Numbered from the stretch's first letter, positions 9,306 through 18,311 are shown. The stretch: 64,000 nucleotides of DNA from Nostoc linckia NIES-25 (GCF_002368035.1 NZ_AP018224.1:124001-188000); one strand, 5' to 3'. Numbers and translations are program-made. Notes: generated by a model not told the origin, from the sequence alone.

Positions 9306-9794
9306 ATGAGTAGAAATCAACGCCGTAATTTTGATGTTGATTATTCTGAAGGTGGAGCAATTGTACCTGCCAATCGGTTGCAAAATATGTTGCAGCAGGT
9401 ACAGCAAGGAGGAATGGTAAATCAGCAACCTAACATTTCTCCTATGACCACTTATGATACTCAACCTGTAGAAGTTAGGTATATTAATGCACCTACTGCT
9501 TATAAGCCGAGAGTTCCTCAGATAGAAATTCCCTATATTGAGACTTGGAAAGCACATAGGTTGCATCCACAAAATCCCTGGAGATTTGGCTGGTATCCAG
9601 TATATTTTTTATCTGATGTAATTAAATCTCCTGTGGGTGTCGCTGCTGTAGGAGTGTGGTTATTAATAATGCTGTTGAATTTTCTCCTGAATGGCAGTTA
9701 TACCGGGCCAGGATATGCAGCTGGGAAGAAGATTGAAGTTGTACCCAAAGAAGTTCCTTCTTTTGCCCTGCCTGTGGTTAAACAATTGGAATAA
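9306..9794 (+). CDS. Hypothetical membrane protein
   Basis: 162 residues: a polar, Gln/Asn-rich N-terminal half (cytosolic, likely disordered) and a single transmembrane helix near residues 110-130 (VGVAAVGVWLLIMLLNFLL), then a short tail. Its stop overlaps the start of the next gene (TAATG), so translation is coupled. No recognised family. An envelope-spanning adaptor role is plausible from its position between membrane proteins and the M23 peptidase. Confidence 0.6.
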   Translation: MSRNQRRNFDVDYSEGGAIVPANRLQNMLQQVQQGGMVNQQPNISPMTTYDTQPVEVRYINAPTAYKPRVPQIEIPYIETWKAHRLHPQNPWRFGWYPVYFLSDVIKSPVGVAAVGVWLLIMLLNFLLNGSYTGPGYAAGKKIEVVPKEVPSFALPVVKQLE

Positions 9795-10135
9795 TGTGGG
9801 TAAAGGCAATTTTTTGGTTCGTACTACTGGTGTGGATTGCAGATATCTTGCAACCGGGATATTTGCAATTTTATAACTGGCGTAATGTTGTGGCGTTGGC
9901 ACAAAAGCTTCAATTTTTATCGCCAGCTGTTGTCTCTACTGCTGCACCTGGCGTGAATATGTCTTCTAATCCTGTCTCTACTCGCTATTCCCTTAAAGTT
10001 AAGGAATCTGCAACATCCGGAGATGGCCTAAATTCTCCTGATTGCCGTGTAGCTCAGAATGATTTTGAGGAAGTATTGAGTAGTGCAAAGATTGGTTGTT
10101 GGCAGGTTTCTCCTGCTAATGCAAAAAGGCGTTGA
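9794..10135 (+). CDS. Short signal-anchored hypothetical protein
   Basis: 113 residues beginning MWVKAIFWFVLLVWIADIL, a signal anchor or signal peptide. The remainder is polar, with three cysteines near the C-terminus. It starts inside the stop codon of the previous gene and ends five bases before the peptidase start. Small exported proteins with scattered cysteines occur in envelope-associated transfer complexes, but no family can be assigned. Confidence 0.55.
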   Translation: MWVKAIFWFVLLVWIADILQPGYLQFYNWRNVVALAQKLQFLSPAVVSTAAPGVNMSSNPVSTRYSLKVKESATSGDGLNSPDCRVAQNDFEEVLSSAKIGCWQVSPANAKRR

Positions 10136-10139
10136 GACA

Positions 10140-10790
10140 ATGCGAATAATCTTTGAAACTGACGGTAAAAAGGAGGTTAGTAATTCGACTGTAACTAGTT
10201 TGGATGAGACAGCCGATACTAATTCGAGTGAAAGTTGGAGATATGCGATCGCAACCTCAGTTGTAATTGCAGCTATGGTCATTCCCCAGGTTTCGGGATG
10301 GATTGAATCTCAATTGTTAGTTAAATCTCTCCAGAATCTAATACTACCTAGAACTGTTGTTAGTAATCAGGTTTTAAATAACGGTCGAATTGCCTTTCCA
10401 ACTGCTGCTGGTACTCCTGTAACTAGTGAATTTGGTTGGCGGACACACCCCATTACAGGCGATCGCAAGTTTCACAGGGGAATTGATTTTGGTGCAGCAA
10501 AGGGTACGCCAATTTATGCGGTTGATGCTGGCCGAGTAGTTTTTGCGGGTGACAAGGATGGTTACGGCAAAGCAGTTATTATTCAGCATCAGGGAAGTTT
10601 ATCTACTCTCTACGGTCATGCCAGTCAGCTGTATGTACAGCAGAGACAACAAGTTGTCCGTGGGCAGATGATTGCAGCAGTAGGTAGTACGGGGTTTTCG
10701 ACGGGGCCGCATTTACATTTTGAGGTTCAAGTTAATGGTGTACCGCAGAATCCCCGTCCTTATTTACAAGAATATTTAGCTAATCGTTGA
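10140..10790 (+). CDS. M23-family metallopeptidase (LytM domain)
   Basis: Start chosen at ATG 10140, five bases after the previous stop; the open frame extends upstream to 10083 but would overlap that gene. The 216-residue product has a membrane anchor near residues 35-52 (YAIATSVVIAAMVIP) and a C-terminal M23 fold: TSEFGWRTHPITGDRKFHRGIDFG with the zinc ligands of the HxxxD motif, GYGKAVIIQH, and the second ligand pair TGPHLHFEV. All expected metal ligands are present, so it should be an active endopeptidase acting on peptidoglycan cross-links. Together with the lysozyme-like gene that follows it could open the cell wall or septum for the transfer apparatus. Confidence 0.88.
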   Translation: MRIIFETDGKKEVSNSTVTSLDETADTNSSESWRYAIATSVVIAAMVIPQVSGWIESQLLVKSLQNLILPRTVVSNQVLNNGRIAFPTAAGTPVTSEFGWRTHPITGDRKFHRGIDFGAAKGTPIYAVDAGRVVFAGDKDGYGKAVIIQHQGSLSTLYGHASQLYVQQRQQVVRGQMIAAVGSTGFSTGPHLHFEVQVNGVPQNPRPYLQEYLANR

Positions 10791-10804
10791 AAGTTATTTA
10801 GCTA

Positions 10805-11644
10805 TTGGCAAGAGCAATGCAAATTGTACCGATTTTTATATCAGGTGTGGTTGGTGCAGCCTGCTCTGTTGCATTTTCTTTCGGAGTAGCTTCACTGCCA
10901 TGTGGATTGGTATCCAAGGGTGCGGATAGTGTTTGCCAAGTGCGTAGTTTCGGTAAGGCAGTTGATAGTTGGAAATTTGGGTTTATTGTTGGTGGTTTAG
11001 TAGGATTGATTTTCAGTCCTCGTCATCAATTTATATCCCGTTTTCAACCCATTCATTTGTCAACTGCTTCCTTAATTACTTTGGGAATTTATTTTTCAAT
11101 TTCTCAAAGTACTGGTGTTTCTTCATTGTCGTCAAATAGTTTAAAAGGAAGAGTTAGTACCAGAGATTACTTACCACATCCTTATTCACCACGTTTGAGT
11201 GCTTTTTTAGCAACAATTCGTTGGGCAGAAACAGGAACCAGTGAGCCAGAAAGTTATCGCAAGTTAGTGTTTAACGGAACTTTTAATGATTTTTCTACGC
11301 ACCCGTTAAAGAAACAGTGCGCTCCTATTAATGGTAAAAATGTTTGTTCGACTGCGGCTGGTGCTTATCAAATGTTGGATATAAGTTGGTATGATCTTCA
11401 GCCAAAGTTAAACTTAAAAGATTTTAGTCCAGCTTCTCAGGACAAGATGGCAATTGAATATATTCGTCGTAATAATGCTTTAAGTGACATTGAAGCAGGA
11501 AGGTTTGATACTGCTGTATGCAAAGTAGGTAGAATTTGGGCTTCGTTTCCTTGTAATAATTACAATCAAAATGCTAAATCAATTGCTCAACTAAGAACTT
11601 ATTATCAGCAACATTTACAAAAGTTTGAAATTTCTAGAAAGTGA
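10805..11644 (+). CDS. Membrane-anchored lysozyme-like (GH24/phage endolysin-type) protein
   Basis: The first in-frame start is TTG at 10805; ATG 10817 is an alternative four codons on. The 279-residue product has two or three hydrophobic segments in residues 1-110. A glycan-hydrolase domain at about 135-275 follows: the region FLATIRWAETGTSEPESYR contains the presumed catalytic Glu, followed by FNDFSTHP, STAAGAYQMLDISWYDL and DIEAGRFD. This arrangement matches phage lysozyme/muramidase domains that cut the glycan chain. It lies 14 bases after the M23 peptidase, so one operon supplies both a peptide-cutting and a glycan-cutting wall enzyme. It could belong to a conjugation or septum-opening complex rather than to phage lysis, as no holin or capsid genes are seen. 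Confidence 0.75.
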   Translation: MARAMQIVPIFISGVVGAACSVAFSFGVASLPCGLVSKGADSVCQVRSFGKAVDSWKFGFIVGGLVGLIFSPRHQFISRFQPIHLSTASLITLGIYFSISQSTGVSSLSSNSLKGRVSTRDYLPHPYSPRLSAFLATIRWAETGTSEPESYRKLVFNGTFNDFSTHPLKKQCAPINGKNVCSTAAGAYQMLDISWYDLQPKLNLKDFSPASQDKMAIEYIRRNNALSDIEAGRFDTAVCKVGRIWASFPCNNYNQNAKSIAQLRTYYQQHLQKFEISRK

Positions 11645-11653
11645 AACTTAGTA

Positions 11654-13834
11654 ATGTTACTACCATACAATGACAATAATACTAATCCTGAATTTCAAAA
11701 ACAACAGCTTTGGACTGCAATTGTACAGGCCAAACAGGATGGTTTAGACAATGAAGAGATTATAGAAAATGTAAGGGAAGCTTTGCCTGAAATAATGGTT
11801 TCTTATGCTGAAACTGTTTTAAAGCAGATTGACTTTAGAGCAAAATTATCACGTCCAGTTGTTGAATTTAACTTAGAATTTTTATTTCAGGTAATATACG
11901 AATCAGTAATTGCAGGTACAAACGATGATGAAATATTATCAATATGTGCAGAACACTGTACTTTAAATCAGTACGAGTTTGTACGTTATGCACTTGAATA
12001 TATCCATCTCAATCGAATGCCATCACAGTGGGAGCAAAATAACGTGTATCAAAAAATGATTGAGATAGTTAGTAGCTCGCCAATTGAATCTTTATTTGAA
12101 TATATAGAGTCCATCAAAAATATCTATCTCAAGCATATTGGCTATGAAGTAGTGCAGCACAATCTTTATAATTTATTTTTAAATAATAAACCAATTAGTT
12201 ACTTTACTGATTTAGCCAATAAATCTAAAGATAAAATTATTAAAAACTATTGCTATAGAACGGCAGTGCTTGTTGCCCGTGCTACGGATAAGCCAATAGC
12301 TTTAAAGCAGGCTGTAGATGGCTCAATTATTTTAAAAGAGCCTAAAGGTTTAAATAGTGAAATTGCTAATAATGAGACTGTTAATTCAAATATTTTAACT
12401 ATGGGACAAGCAGGAAAACTATTAGTTGATACTTTAGAAGATTTTAATATTAATGCTAAGTATATTGATGCCAAAAATGGCCCTACTTTTAACCGTATTA
12501 GGGTAAAACTCGGACGGGGTGTTAGTTATAAAAAAGTAGAAGACATAGGTAATGACTTAGTACAGCAGCTTGGTGAAGAATTAGGCTTAAAAGTTGCGCC
12601 AATGGTCAGTGTAGTGCCTGGGGGAGTTGTATTTGACATACCCCGGTTAGATAGACAATTTGCTTATTTTCGTGATTATTTTACTTTTGAGGGCGAACCT
12701 GATATTTATTCGGTGTCTATCCCTGGTGGTGTTGATGTTGATGGCACTTATGTCGAAATCCCCCTTTATAGCGATAACGTGACCCATATCCTTGGTGGTG
12801 GGCGGACGCGGGGTGGAAAGTCACAGTTTGAGAAAGCAGCAATCTTATACTTAGTGCGACGATATCCCCCTTCTGTTGTGCGATTGGCACTTTCAGATGT
12901 TAAACGTGTGACCTTTGGTAAATTTGATGGGCTTCCCCATCTTGTAGCCCCAGTTGCGCGTGATGCAGAGTCTACCGCTAACTTGCTTGATTACTTAGTC
13001 GAAGAAATGGAATTGCGCTACCAGGAATTTGAGCGCCACAGCAGCATTGAAACGATCGCACAGTACAACTCACGGTTCGCACCTGATTGCATCATGCCAC
13101 GAGTGATTTGTCTAATTGACGAGTGTTTTGACCTACTTTCCGATGATAACTACTGCGATCGCATTGAGACTGCGCTGATGAAGTTGCTTGCAAAAGCGGG
13201 TGGTGCGGGGATTCATGTATTGTTATATACTCAACGACCTGACAAAAATGTGATAGACCCGTTGATTCGCTCAAACTTTCCAGCGAAGACAGCCTTTGTT
13301 ACAACCCGTCCTGAAGATAGTTGTATTATCCTTGGGGACGATAAAGATAAGCGTGCAGTTTATTTGCTGGGATACGGTGATTTTTTGTACAAGACGACTG
13401 AAGTTTTACGACTCCAAGCTTTATATGTTGCTGACGATGAAGACCCTGAATACTTTCAGCAATTACTCTTGGAAGCAAAAAACCAGAACGATCCTTATAC
13501 AGCATGGAAATCTGGGTTAGACTTTGATGAATTTGCCGCTAGTCTGTATGGCGAGAGTAGTAGTAATGATAATGGTAAATTTAAAGCCACTACTGCTACT
13601 AAAACTAAGCAATCTAAGACTGATTTTGAGGGCAGTTTTAGTTTTAAGGTGCAGCTGGACGAAGAAGCAAGAAACTCAATTATGAATTTGCATCAAAAGG
13701 GCTATAAACTTGATGAAATTGTCAAAGCAGTATTCAATTTATCCCGTCAAGATGGTAGATCATACAAGAAATTTAGAAACGTTGTCGAAAAATTTTTAAA
13801 TAACTTTAAAGATGGTGGTGAAGATGATATTTGA
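11654..13834 (+). CDS. FtsK/SpoIIIE-type DNA translocase without membrane domain
   Basis: 726 residues with no transmembrane segment. Residues 1-250 are helical and unrecognised. From about 355 there is an FtsK motor: Walker A GGGRTRGGKS (about 381-390), the SDVKR strand, PHLVAPVARD, EMELRYQEF, Walker B VICLIDE (about 484-490), then GIHVLLYTQRPDKNVIDPLIRSNFP and the LLGYGDFL element. The last 65 residues could be a small winged-helix domain analogous to FtsK gamma. FtsK-like motors without membrane segments drive conjugal transfer in Streptomyces (TraB) and act as coupling proteins in Gram-positive elements. With the upstream wall enzymes and membrane proteins this suggests a DNA-transfer apparatus, an inference. 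Confidence 0.88.
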   Translation: MLLPYNDNNTNPEFQKQQLWTAIVQAKQDGLDNEEIIENVREALPEIMVSYAETVLKQIDFRAKLSRPVVEFNLEFLFQVIYESVIAGTNDDEILSICAEHCTLNQYEFVRYALEYIHLNRMPSQWEQNNVYQKMIEIVSSSPIESLFEYIESIKNIYLKHIGYEVVQHNLYNLFLNNKPISYFTDLANKSKDKIIKNYCYRTAVLVARATDKPIALKQAVDGSIILKEPKGLNSEIANNETVNSNILTMGQAGKLLVDTLEDFNINAKYIDAKNGPTFNRIRVKLGRGVSYKKVEDIGNDLVQQLGEELGLKVAPMVSVVPGGVVFDIPRLDRQFAYFRDYFTFEGEPDIYSVSIPGGVDVDGTYVEIPLYSDNVTHILGGGRTRGGKSQFEKAAILYLVRRYPPSVVRLALSDVKRVTFGKFDGLPHLVAPVARDAESTANLLDYLVEEMELRYQEFERHSSIETIAQYNSRFAPDCIMPRVICLIDECFDLLSDDNYCDRIETALMKLLAKAGGAGIHVLLYTQRPDKNVIDPLIRSNFPAKTAFVTTRPEDSCIILGDDKDKRAVYLLGYGDFLYKTTEVLRLQALYVADDEDPEYFQQLLLEAKNQNDPYTAWKSGLDFDEFAASLYGESSSNDNGKFKATTATKTKQSKTDFEGSFSFKVQLDEEARNSIMNLHQKGYKLDEIVKAVFNLSRQDGRSYKKFRNVVEKFLNNFKDGGEDDI

Positions 13835-14288
13835 ACTGACCATGCCTTTACCCCCTTGTATGAACGAAATTATCAACCAGGCACGGTCGAGTTGGCAAGC
13901 TAGTGCTGAACTTAAGAAGTACTGGACAAACTTAATTGGTGAATTTGTTAGAGAATGTGAATTTTATTTAGATAGTACAGTTTGGATTGAGTTTCATTGG
14001 TATCTCAAAAATTTTGCACGAGATAGTGATAATGTAGCTGCTGCCGCTAAATTTATTATGGATGGGCTAGTTACAGGGCGAGCAATTCGTAACGATAACC
14101 TGACAGTTATCCAATCACCTGTTGTTCATTACTATCATCGCAGTAGTGGTGATGATGGTGTGCTATTAAGACTTTCACAATCACCTGATTTTTTATTAGA
14201 TAATTTTATTGTATCTAACCAATTTTCTAGAAAAAGTTTAGAAAGACACAATCAAAAAATCACACATTTAATCTCAAACAAATTGTAG
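13824..14288 (+). CDS. RusA-like Holliday-junction resolvase family protein
   Basis: The ATG at 13824 (MIFELTMPLPPCMNE) is preceded by GGTGGTGAAG and overlaps the end of the translocase gene by a few bases; an ATG at 13812 is a weaker alternative. 154 residues. The core FARDSDNVAAAAKFIMDGLVTGRAIRNDN matches the RusA signature with its acidic cluster (DSDN, MDGL, ND) that binds magnesium at the four-way junction. Such nucleases occur on phages and plasmids and resolve recombination intermediates. Tight coupling to the FtsK motor suggests roles in processing multimers or transferred DNA. Confidence 0.72.
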   Translation: MIFELTMPLPPCMNEIINQARSSWQASAELKKYWTNLIGEFVRECEFYLDSTVWIEFHWYLKNFARDSDNVAAAAKFIMDGLVTGRAIRNDNLTVIQSPVVHYYHRSSGDDGVLLRLSQSPDFLLDNFIVSNQFSRKSLERHNQKITHLISNKL

Positions 14289-14303
14289 TTTATCTAAAGG
14301 ATA

Positions 14304-14789
14304 ATGGTAATGTTACGTTATAAAGAATATACTTGGTTGATTGGGAAACTAAAAGCAGGCAAGAATGTTAATTTATGGGGTAAACAGGATATTGGTAAGA
14401 CTTTTACTGTTAAAAACTGTTTACTTAAAGATATTACTTTAAAATCTGTCTATCTCAATCTTGAATATCCTTTTAGTGTGGCTCATCTCTTTGATGTTAT
14501 TTCTATGAGTTTTGATTTGTACTACCAGCAGGATTGGCAAAATATAGTAACCGAATTATCTGAAGGATTCAATAGACTACTTGTGATTGATAATTTTGAT
14601 AGATTGCACTTTGTTAGCGATAGTTTTAGCGACGATTTATTGAGATTACAACAGTTGGCTAAACTAGAAAATTTTTCTTTACTATTAATATCTCGGCTGC
14701 CGCTAAGATGTTTTCATTTTACGGGTTTTGCTAACTGTTTTGAAGAATTGGAATTAAACGAAACTAATACTTGGACTTTTGGAAAGTAG
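14304..14789 (+). CDS. Small P-loop ATPase (AAA-like)
   Basis: 161 residues with Walker A GKQDIGKT near residues 26-33 and Walker B RLLVIDNFDRL near 92-102, followed by a sensor-like strand LLLISRLP. It is short for a full AAA+ or Orc1/STAND ATPase; it may be a stand-alone P-loop core. The start ATG 14304 follows the purine run AAAGG. It sits at the end of the translocase operon and could supply ATP-dependent loading of the FtsK or RusA protein; this is speculative. Confidence 0.6.
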   Translation: MVMLRYKEYTWLIGKLKAGKNVNLWGKQDIGKTFTVKNCLLKDITLKSVYLNLEYPFSVAHLFDVISMSFDLYYQQDWQNIVTELSEGFNRLLVIDNFDRLHFVSDSFSDDLLRLQQLAKLENFSLLLISRLPLRCFHFTGFANCFEELELNETNTWTFGK

Positions 14790-14816
14790 ATATGTTATTT
14801 CTATATATTGTGATTT

Positions 14817-14884
14817 GGTGATATTTCAGTTCGGTTAGATTGTTGTTTTAAGCAACAAAGCAAGTTCGATTCTTGCTATCACCA
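14817..14884 (+). tRNA. tRNA-like sequence, candidate anticodon UUA (ochre-reading), shortened
   Basis: Acceptor arms GGTGATA (14817-14823) and TATCACC (14877-14883) pair completely, with A as discriminator and no encoded CCA. The T arm is perfect: GCAAG, loop TTCGATT, CTTGC. The D-loop AGTTCGGTTAGA is typical. The anticodon arm TGTTG/CAACA encloses TTTTAAG, giving anticodon TTA, complementary to UAA. The D stem is weak, the variable region has only two bases, and total length is 68 instead of about 73. It may be a decayed or atypical plasmid tRNA; plasmid tRNA clusters with odd members are known in Anabaena/Nostoc. Confidence 0.5.
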
Positions 14885-15060
14885 TTGGGAATGAAACTAC
14901 TACTGAGACTGAAAATTAACGAGTACATATCTATTAAATAGTTGTGGAATTGTTAATAGAGTAAGGGGTAGGTTAGTGGTGTAATTCTCAGCAAATCCCA
15001 ATTTGTGCCGGGGCGAGAGTAATTAAAAATCTTGTGACCTGCATTTTGGAGGGATGAATT

Positions 15061-16326
15061 ATGTTGAAGAAGTTTGCGTTTAATGGCTTGAGAAACCTTA
15101 ATGCTGCTTTTGGAATGGTGTCTTTGACTGCTATTGCTTTAGGCACTATAGCAACTTTTTCTGGTTTGGGCTTATTGTACTTAGCTAGGGGCGGATTCCC
15201 AATAGTTGAGAAAGAACGCTCTGGACAAATTGCCTATATTGGCACTGGTGCTATTGTATTGGGCTTTACCGGAATTATTCTTGCTTCCTTGGGCGGTGCT
15301 TTCTTAAGCATTGTTGAAGAATCGGAGGAAACTAATTCGAGTAGAGAAACTGCAAAAATAGCTGACATAAAACCGCTTGTATTAACAAAAGCTGAGAACT
15401 CTGAAAAATCTGATTGTCTGCCTTTAATTTACACTTACAAGGTGATGAATTTTGAGGGACATCCTGATTCAAAGTGCTTGGTTGTTTCTAGATTTGAGGA
15501 AGAACCATATCGGAAATTCCTACTTTACGAAGAATTACGTTCTCAGCAAATTGACGACTTGGCAGTAATCTATGATGAAACCGATCCAGACAGATTAATT
15601 GGACAAACATTCTCCTCATATAAACCTTTACCTTATGAAGCTTTAGAGGAGCATTTAGATATACACCGACGCTATATTAATGCAGTTAATAGCGAAGAAT
15701 TTAGTTCTTGCTATTTACAAGTATGTGCTGGGTGTAAGTTACTGCATGGTGCCAATAATATTGTTTGTGGGATTCATCCATATGGATGTTTAGAACATAG
15801 TTGCTGTCCAGATAAACAATGGGATGAACGTAAGGCGTTATTTCCATTTGAAGATGATGCTGTTGTCGAAAATTTAAATAGAGAAATATCGTCCAATCAA
15901 GCGAATATTTACAAATTTTACGGCAATCTTATCTTGTGGGATGAATACGCTAACCGTAGGTTTTCTTTTTCCTATTCCGGTATCTTGCTTAAACATTCTG
16001 ACAGACTGCTTGAGCTTGATATGGAAGCGAAACTTCTTTCTTACATTCAGTATTTCCGTACTCGAAATGTAGTGGTCTTTGACTATGTAGCATCAGGACG
16101 AGTTTTAGAGTTTGTAAAGGAACTCAAGGGCATAGCTCAAATCGAAGTTGATGGTGATGAAATATCTATCTTTTTTGATATATATGCGCCCTGTCATCGC
16201 TTTCGTCGTGATGGTGTATCGCTGCATCCCTACTCAACTTTCGTTCCTCAAGAACTTAGATATAACTACAACTTGGTTAGCTACGTTAACTACCTTAAGA
16301 GTAAAAAATCTGGAGTGCTGGGATGA
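15061..16326 (+). CDS. Membrane protein with Cys/His-rich motif (DUF6464-like?)
   Basis: 421 residues; GGAGGG ribosome site just before the ATG. Two transmembrane helices at about residues 18-42 and 57-84. The soluble part has CAGCKLLHG followed by VCGIHPYGC and HSCC (about 222-250), resembling the C-x2-C and CAxHPyG pattern of small cyanobacterial DUF6464 proteins and probably binding metal. The C-terminal 120 residues have a mixed alpha/beta look. Function unknown. It stands apart from the translocase run, separated by the 270-base stretch with the tRNA-like sequence. Confidence 0.65.
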   Translation: MLKKFAFNGLRNLNAAFGMVSLTAIALGTIATFSGLGLLYLARGGFPIVEKERSGQIAYIGTGAIVLGFTGIILASLGGAFLSIVEESEETNSSRETAKIADIKPLVLTKAENSEKSDCLPLIYTYKVMNFEGHPDSKCLVVSRFEEEPYRKFLLYEELRSQQIDDLAVIYDETDPDRLIGQTFSSYKPLPYEALEEHLDIHRRYINAVNSEEFSSCYLQVCAGCKLLHGANNIVCGIHPYGCLEHSCCPDKQWDERKALFPFEDDAVVENLNREISSNQANIYKFYGNLILWDEYANRRFSFSYSGILLKHSDRLLELDMEAKLLSYIQYFRTRNVVVFDYVASGRVLEFVKELKGIAQIEVDGDEISIFFDIYAPCHRFRRDGVSLHPYSTFVPQELRYNYNLVSYVNYLKSKKSGVLG

Positions 16327-16411
16327 ATAAGGAAGTTTCTAAAAGCTGCGGGTGCAAGTCGGTAAAATCGCATTTCGCATTTTTGCAATTTCTGTATCTT
16401 GAACTGGTAAT

Positions 16412-17610
16412 TTTAGAACTTACGCATTGTCAAAAAATGAATATTATGCAGTCAATCCCAACTTCTGAGTTAAGTGTTCCAAAATAAAGTCACGAGCTAC
16501 TTGAAGAGATAATTTTCTTTGCACTTCATACCAGTTTTCAATTAATTCTTCGGAGCGCATTAATTCTAGTTGTGTAAAGGCTCGAATTGCACTAAAAAAA
16601 TGAGTTCTAATAGCGTCAGTATTTCTGACCATAAATCGACCAATACCACATACTTGTTTAATGGCTCTGTGGTAACATTCAATCCCCCAATGTATTGAAT
16701 GGATTTCCCTGAATTCTGCTCTAGTAATTGAGACAAGTGCATCTTTTTCAGGGGTATACATAATGTAATATCTGGGAGTTTCGTTTTTGAATCTTCTGAG
16801 AAAAACTTTTACCTGACCAAAATTTTTGAGATACACTACTAAACCAGATTCAGGAATTTGTAAATTTTGAACTTGAGTGAAATTTTTACCGTCAACCGAA
16901 CATGAGCGATTTTTAGCTATACCCGTTAAAAACCCTAATTGCTTGTTTTTCAGTAATTTTAGGTTTTCCTGGCTGGAATACCAACTGTCTGTTGTTACGG
17001 TTTTAGGCTTTAAACCCCAGTCCAAAACCTCAATTATCATTTCTCGTAAATATTCATTTTTAGTCTTTCCCTCCTGCTTGTTATAAATTCGATAATTTAT
17101 TGGCACTGACTTAAAAGATACATCCGTGTAATACAAGGTGATTAATTGAATTCCTTTAACGGTGCGATGGTGTCTGCCTGAGTAATAGTAACCAATCAAT
17201 TCCGTCAATTGGGGGTCGCTATGAGGCTTATCAATTACTGTATCGTCACCACTTAAAGTACCTCCAATTAAGTTGATGTTTGATTTAATTTCTTCAAATA
17301 AATCTTTGGGTTCATATCGCTCTCGTAGCAAAAATCTGTTGACGCTATCATGAGATAAATTTTCCATGATGTCTGCCAAACGGTTACAGCCTGTGTATTT
17401 CGATTCTGCCAGCAGAAATAACGTATAAGTGTTGAGATTACACTTGGCAGTAGATGGCTTGGTAGTCGCTCTAATGGTCTGAACCCCTAAATATGCTCCG
17501 CCGCATAAATTATCCCTCTTTCCAGCCCATGAGTGGTTAGCCATCGCCTGTTTTATACTGATTCCTATCTCTGCATTGCTTGTCTATTTTGTCAATGCGT
17601 AAGTCCTAAA
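16412..17610. mobile_element. IS701-like insertion sequence
   Basis: Imperfect terminal inverted repeats: TTTAGAACTTACGCATTG at 16412-16429 and its counterpart with G at the sixth base at 17593-17610. One complete transposase gene lies between them on the minus strand. Length about 1.2 kb. I could not find a convincing target-site duplication next to these borders. Confidence 0.8.
16444..17544 (-). CDS. IS701-like DDE transposase
   Basis: 366 residues. DDE-type features: GDDTVIDKP with the first Asp, TTDSWYSS with the second, and WGIECYHRAIKQVCGIGRF, the YREK-like segment that carries the catalytic Glu in IS4-related families. The YHRAIKQVC pattern is typical of IS701. The frame is complete and lies between matching inverted repeats, so the element may still be active. 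It separates the translocase operon from the partition and replication region. Confidence 0.85.
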   Translation of the reverse strand: MANHSWAGKRDNLCGGAYLGVQTIRATTKPSTAKCNLNTYTLFLLAESKYTGCNRLADIMENLSHDSVNRFLLRERYEPKDLFEEIKSNINLIGGTLSGDDTVIDKPHSDPQLTELIGYYYSGRHHRTVKGIQLITLYYTDVSFKSVPINYRIYNKQEGKTKNEYLREMIIEVLDWGLKPKTVTTDSWYSSQENLKLLKNKQLGFLTGIAKNRSCSVDGKNFTQVQNLQIPESGLVVYLKNFGQVKVFLRRFKNETPRYYIMYTPEKDALVSITRAEFREIHSIHWGIECYHRAIKQVCGIGRFMVRNTDAIRTHFFSAIRAFTQLELMRSEELIENWYEVQRKLSLQVARDFILEHLTQKLGLTA

Positions 17611-17804
17611 TTTATCCAATTTAACAACTGCAAATTTTGGAAAACTGAGTTCATCTAATTGCTTAAAAAGGCAATTTATCCTCCTTCCTCCTGCGATTGC
17701 TTGGGATACGTATAAAAGCTTTCACTCAGTACGGGGGTTTCCCCCACTACTGGGTGGTAAGCCGCTAAACGCCGCCCATCAGTAATTCATGGAGGAATCA
17801 CACT

Positions 17805-18311
17805 ATGTCTGCTTTTGCAATATCGCCTTTTGTGCAATCTGTTAACGATGTTTTGTTTCCAATCGAGTTGTTTTTGATGGTCTTCCCAATCTTCTATGTG
17901 ATATTTGTCCCTGCTCAATCAGTATCACTTCCAGTTACTAATAGTACTGGGGTGATTTCTGAAGAGTTGCCTGTTTTGGATACTCAGGGTGATTTGACTG
18001 GTGTTGGTGCTGTTTCTGTTCGGGAAGAATTTTCTAAACCAGAATCTTCGATTATTGAAACTGCGCCGCCAGTTGTTGAAACTGGGATTGTGGATGAAGC
18101 CAGACAGCTTGTGCTGGTAGATGTTATGGAAGAAAGGGAGAAGCTTTTGGATTTAGGTGCACGGAAGCTGCGACAGTTCTGCAAAGAACGCCGAATCCAA
18201 GGCTATTCTACCGTCTACAACCGTAAAAAACTTGATGGACTCGTTGATTTTCTGATCGCGCAACAAGTGACCTCTGCTCAAGTGGTCAAGTGTGTGGAAA
18301 TGCTTGCTTAG
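17805..18311 (+). CDS. Hypothetical protein with membrane anchor and SAP/Rho-N-like C-terminus
   Basis: 168 residues; the start ATG follows GGAGGAATC. A hydrophobic N-terminus (residues 18-38, PIELFLMVFPIFYVIFVPA) anchors a low-complexity linker rich in Val, Glu and Pro. The C-terminal 45 residues (LDLGARKLRQFCKERRIQGY, then RKKLDGLVDFLI) resemble SAP or Rho-N-type helical DNA-binding motifs. A membrane-tethered DNA-binding protein near parB and rep could tie plasmid DNA to the membrane; inferred. Confidence 0.6.
   Translation: MSAFAISPFVQSVNDVLFPIELFLMVFPIFYVIFVPAQSVSLPVTNSTGVISEELPVLDTQGDLTGVGAVSVREEFSKPESSIIETAPPVVETGIVDEARQLVLVDVMEEREKLLDLGARKLRQFCKERRIQGYSTVYNRKKLDGLVDFLIAQQVTSAQVVKCVEMLA

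Noticed and set aside
10140..11644. A prophage lysis cassette (endopeptidase plus lysozyme)
   Set aside because: No capsid, tail, terminase or holin-like partner is recognised, and both genes sit in an operon with an FtsK-type pump and membrane proteins.
14945..15040. A second tRNA gene
   Set aside because: GGTTAGTGGTGTAATTC resembles a D-arm, but no T-loop TTCGA and no paired acceptor could be found.
16326..16411. A target duplication for the IS701-like element
   Set aside because: Bases next to both inverted repeats were compared and do not give a matching direct repeat.
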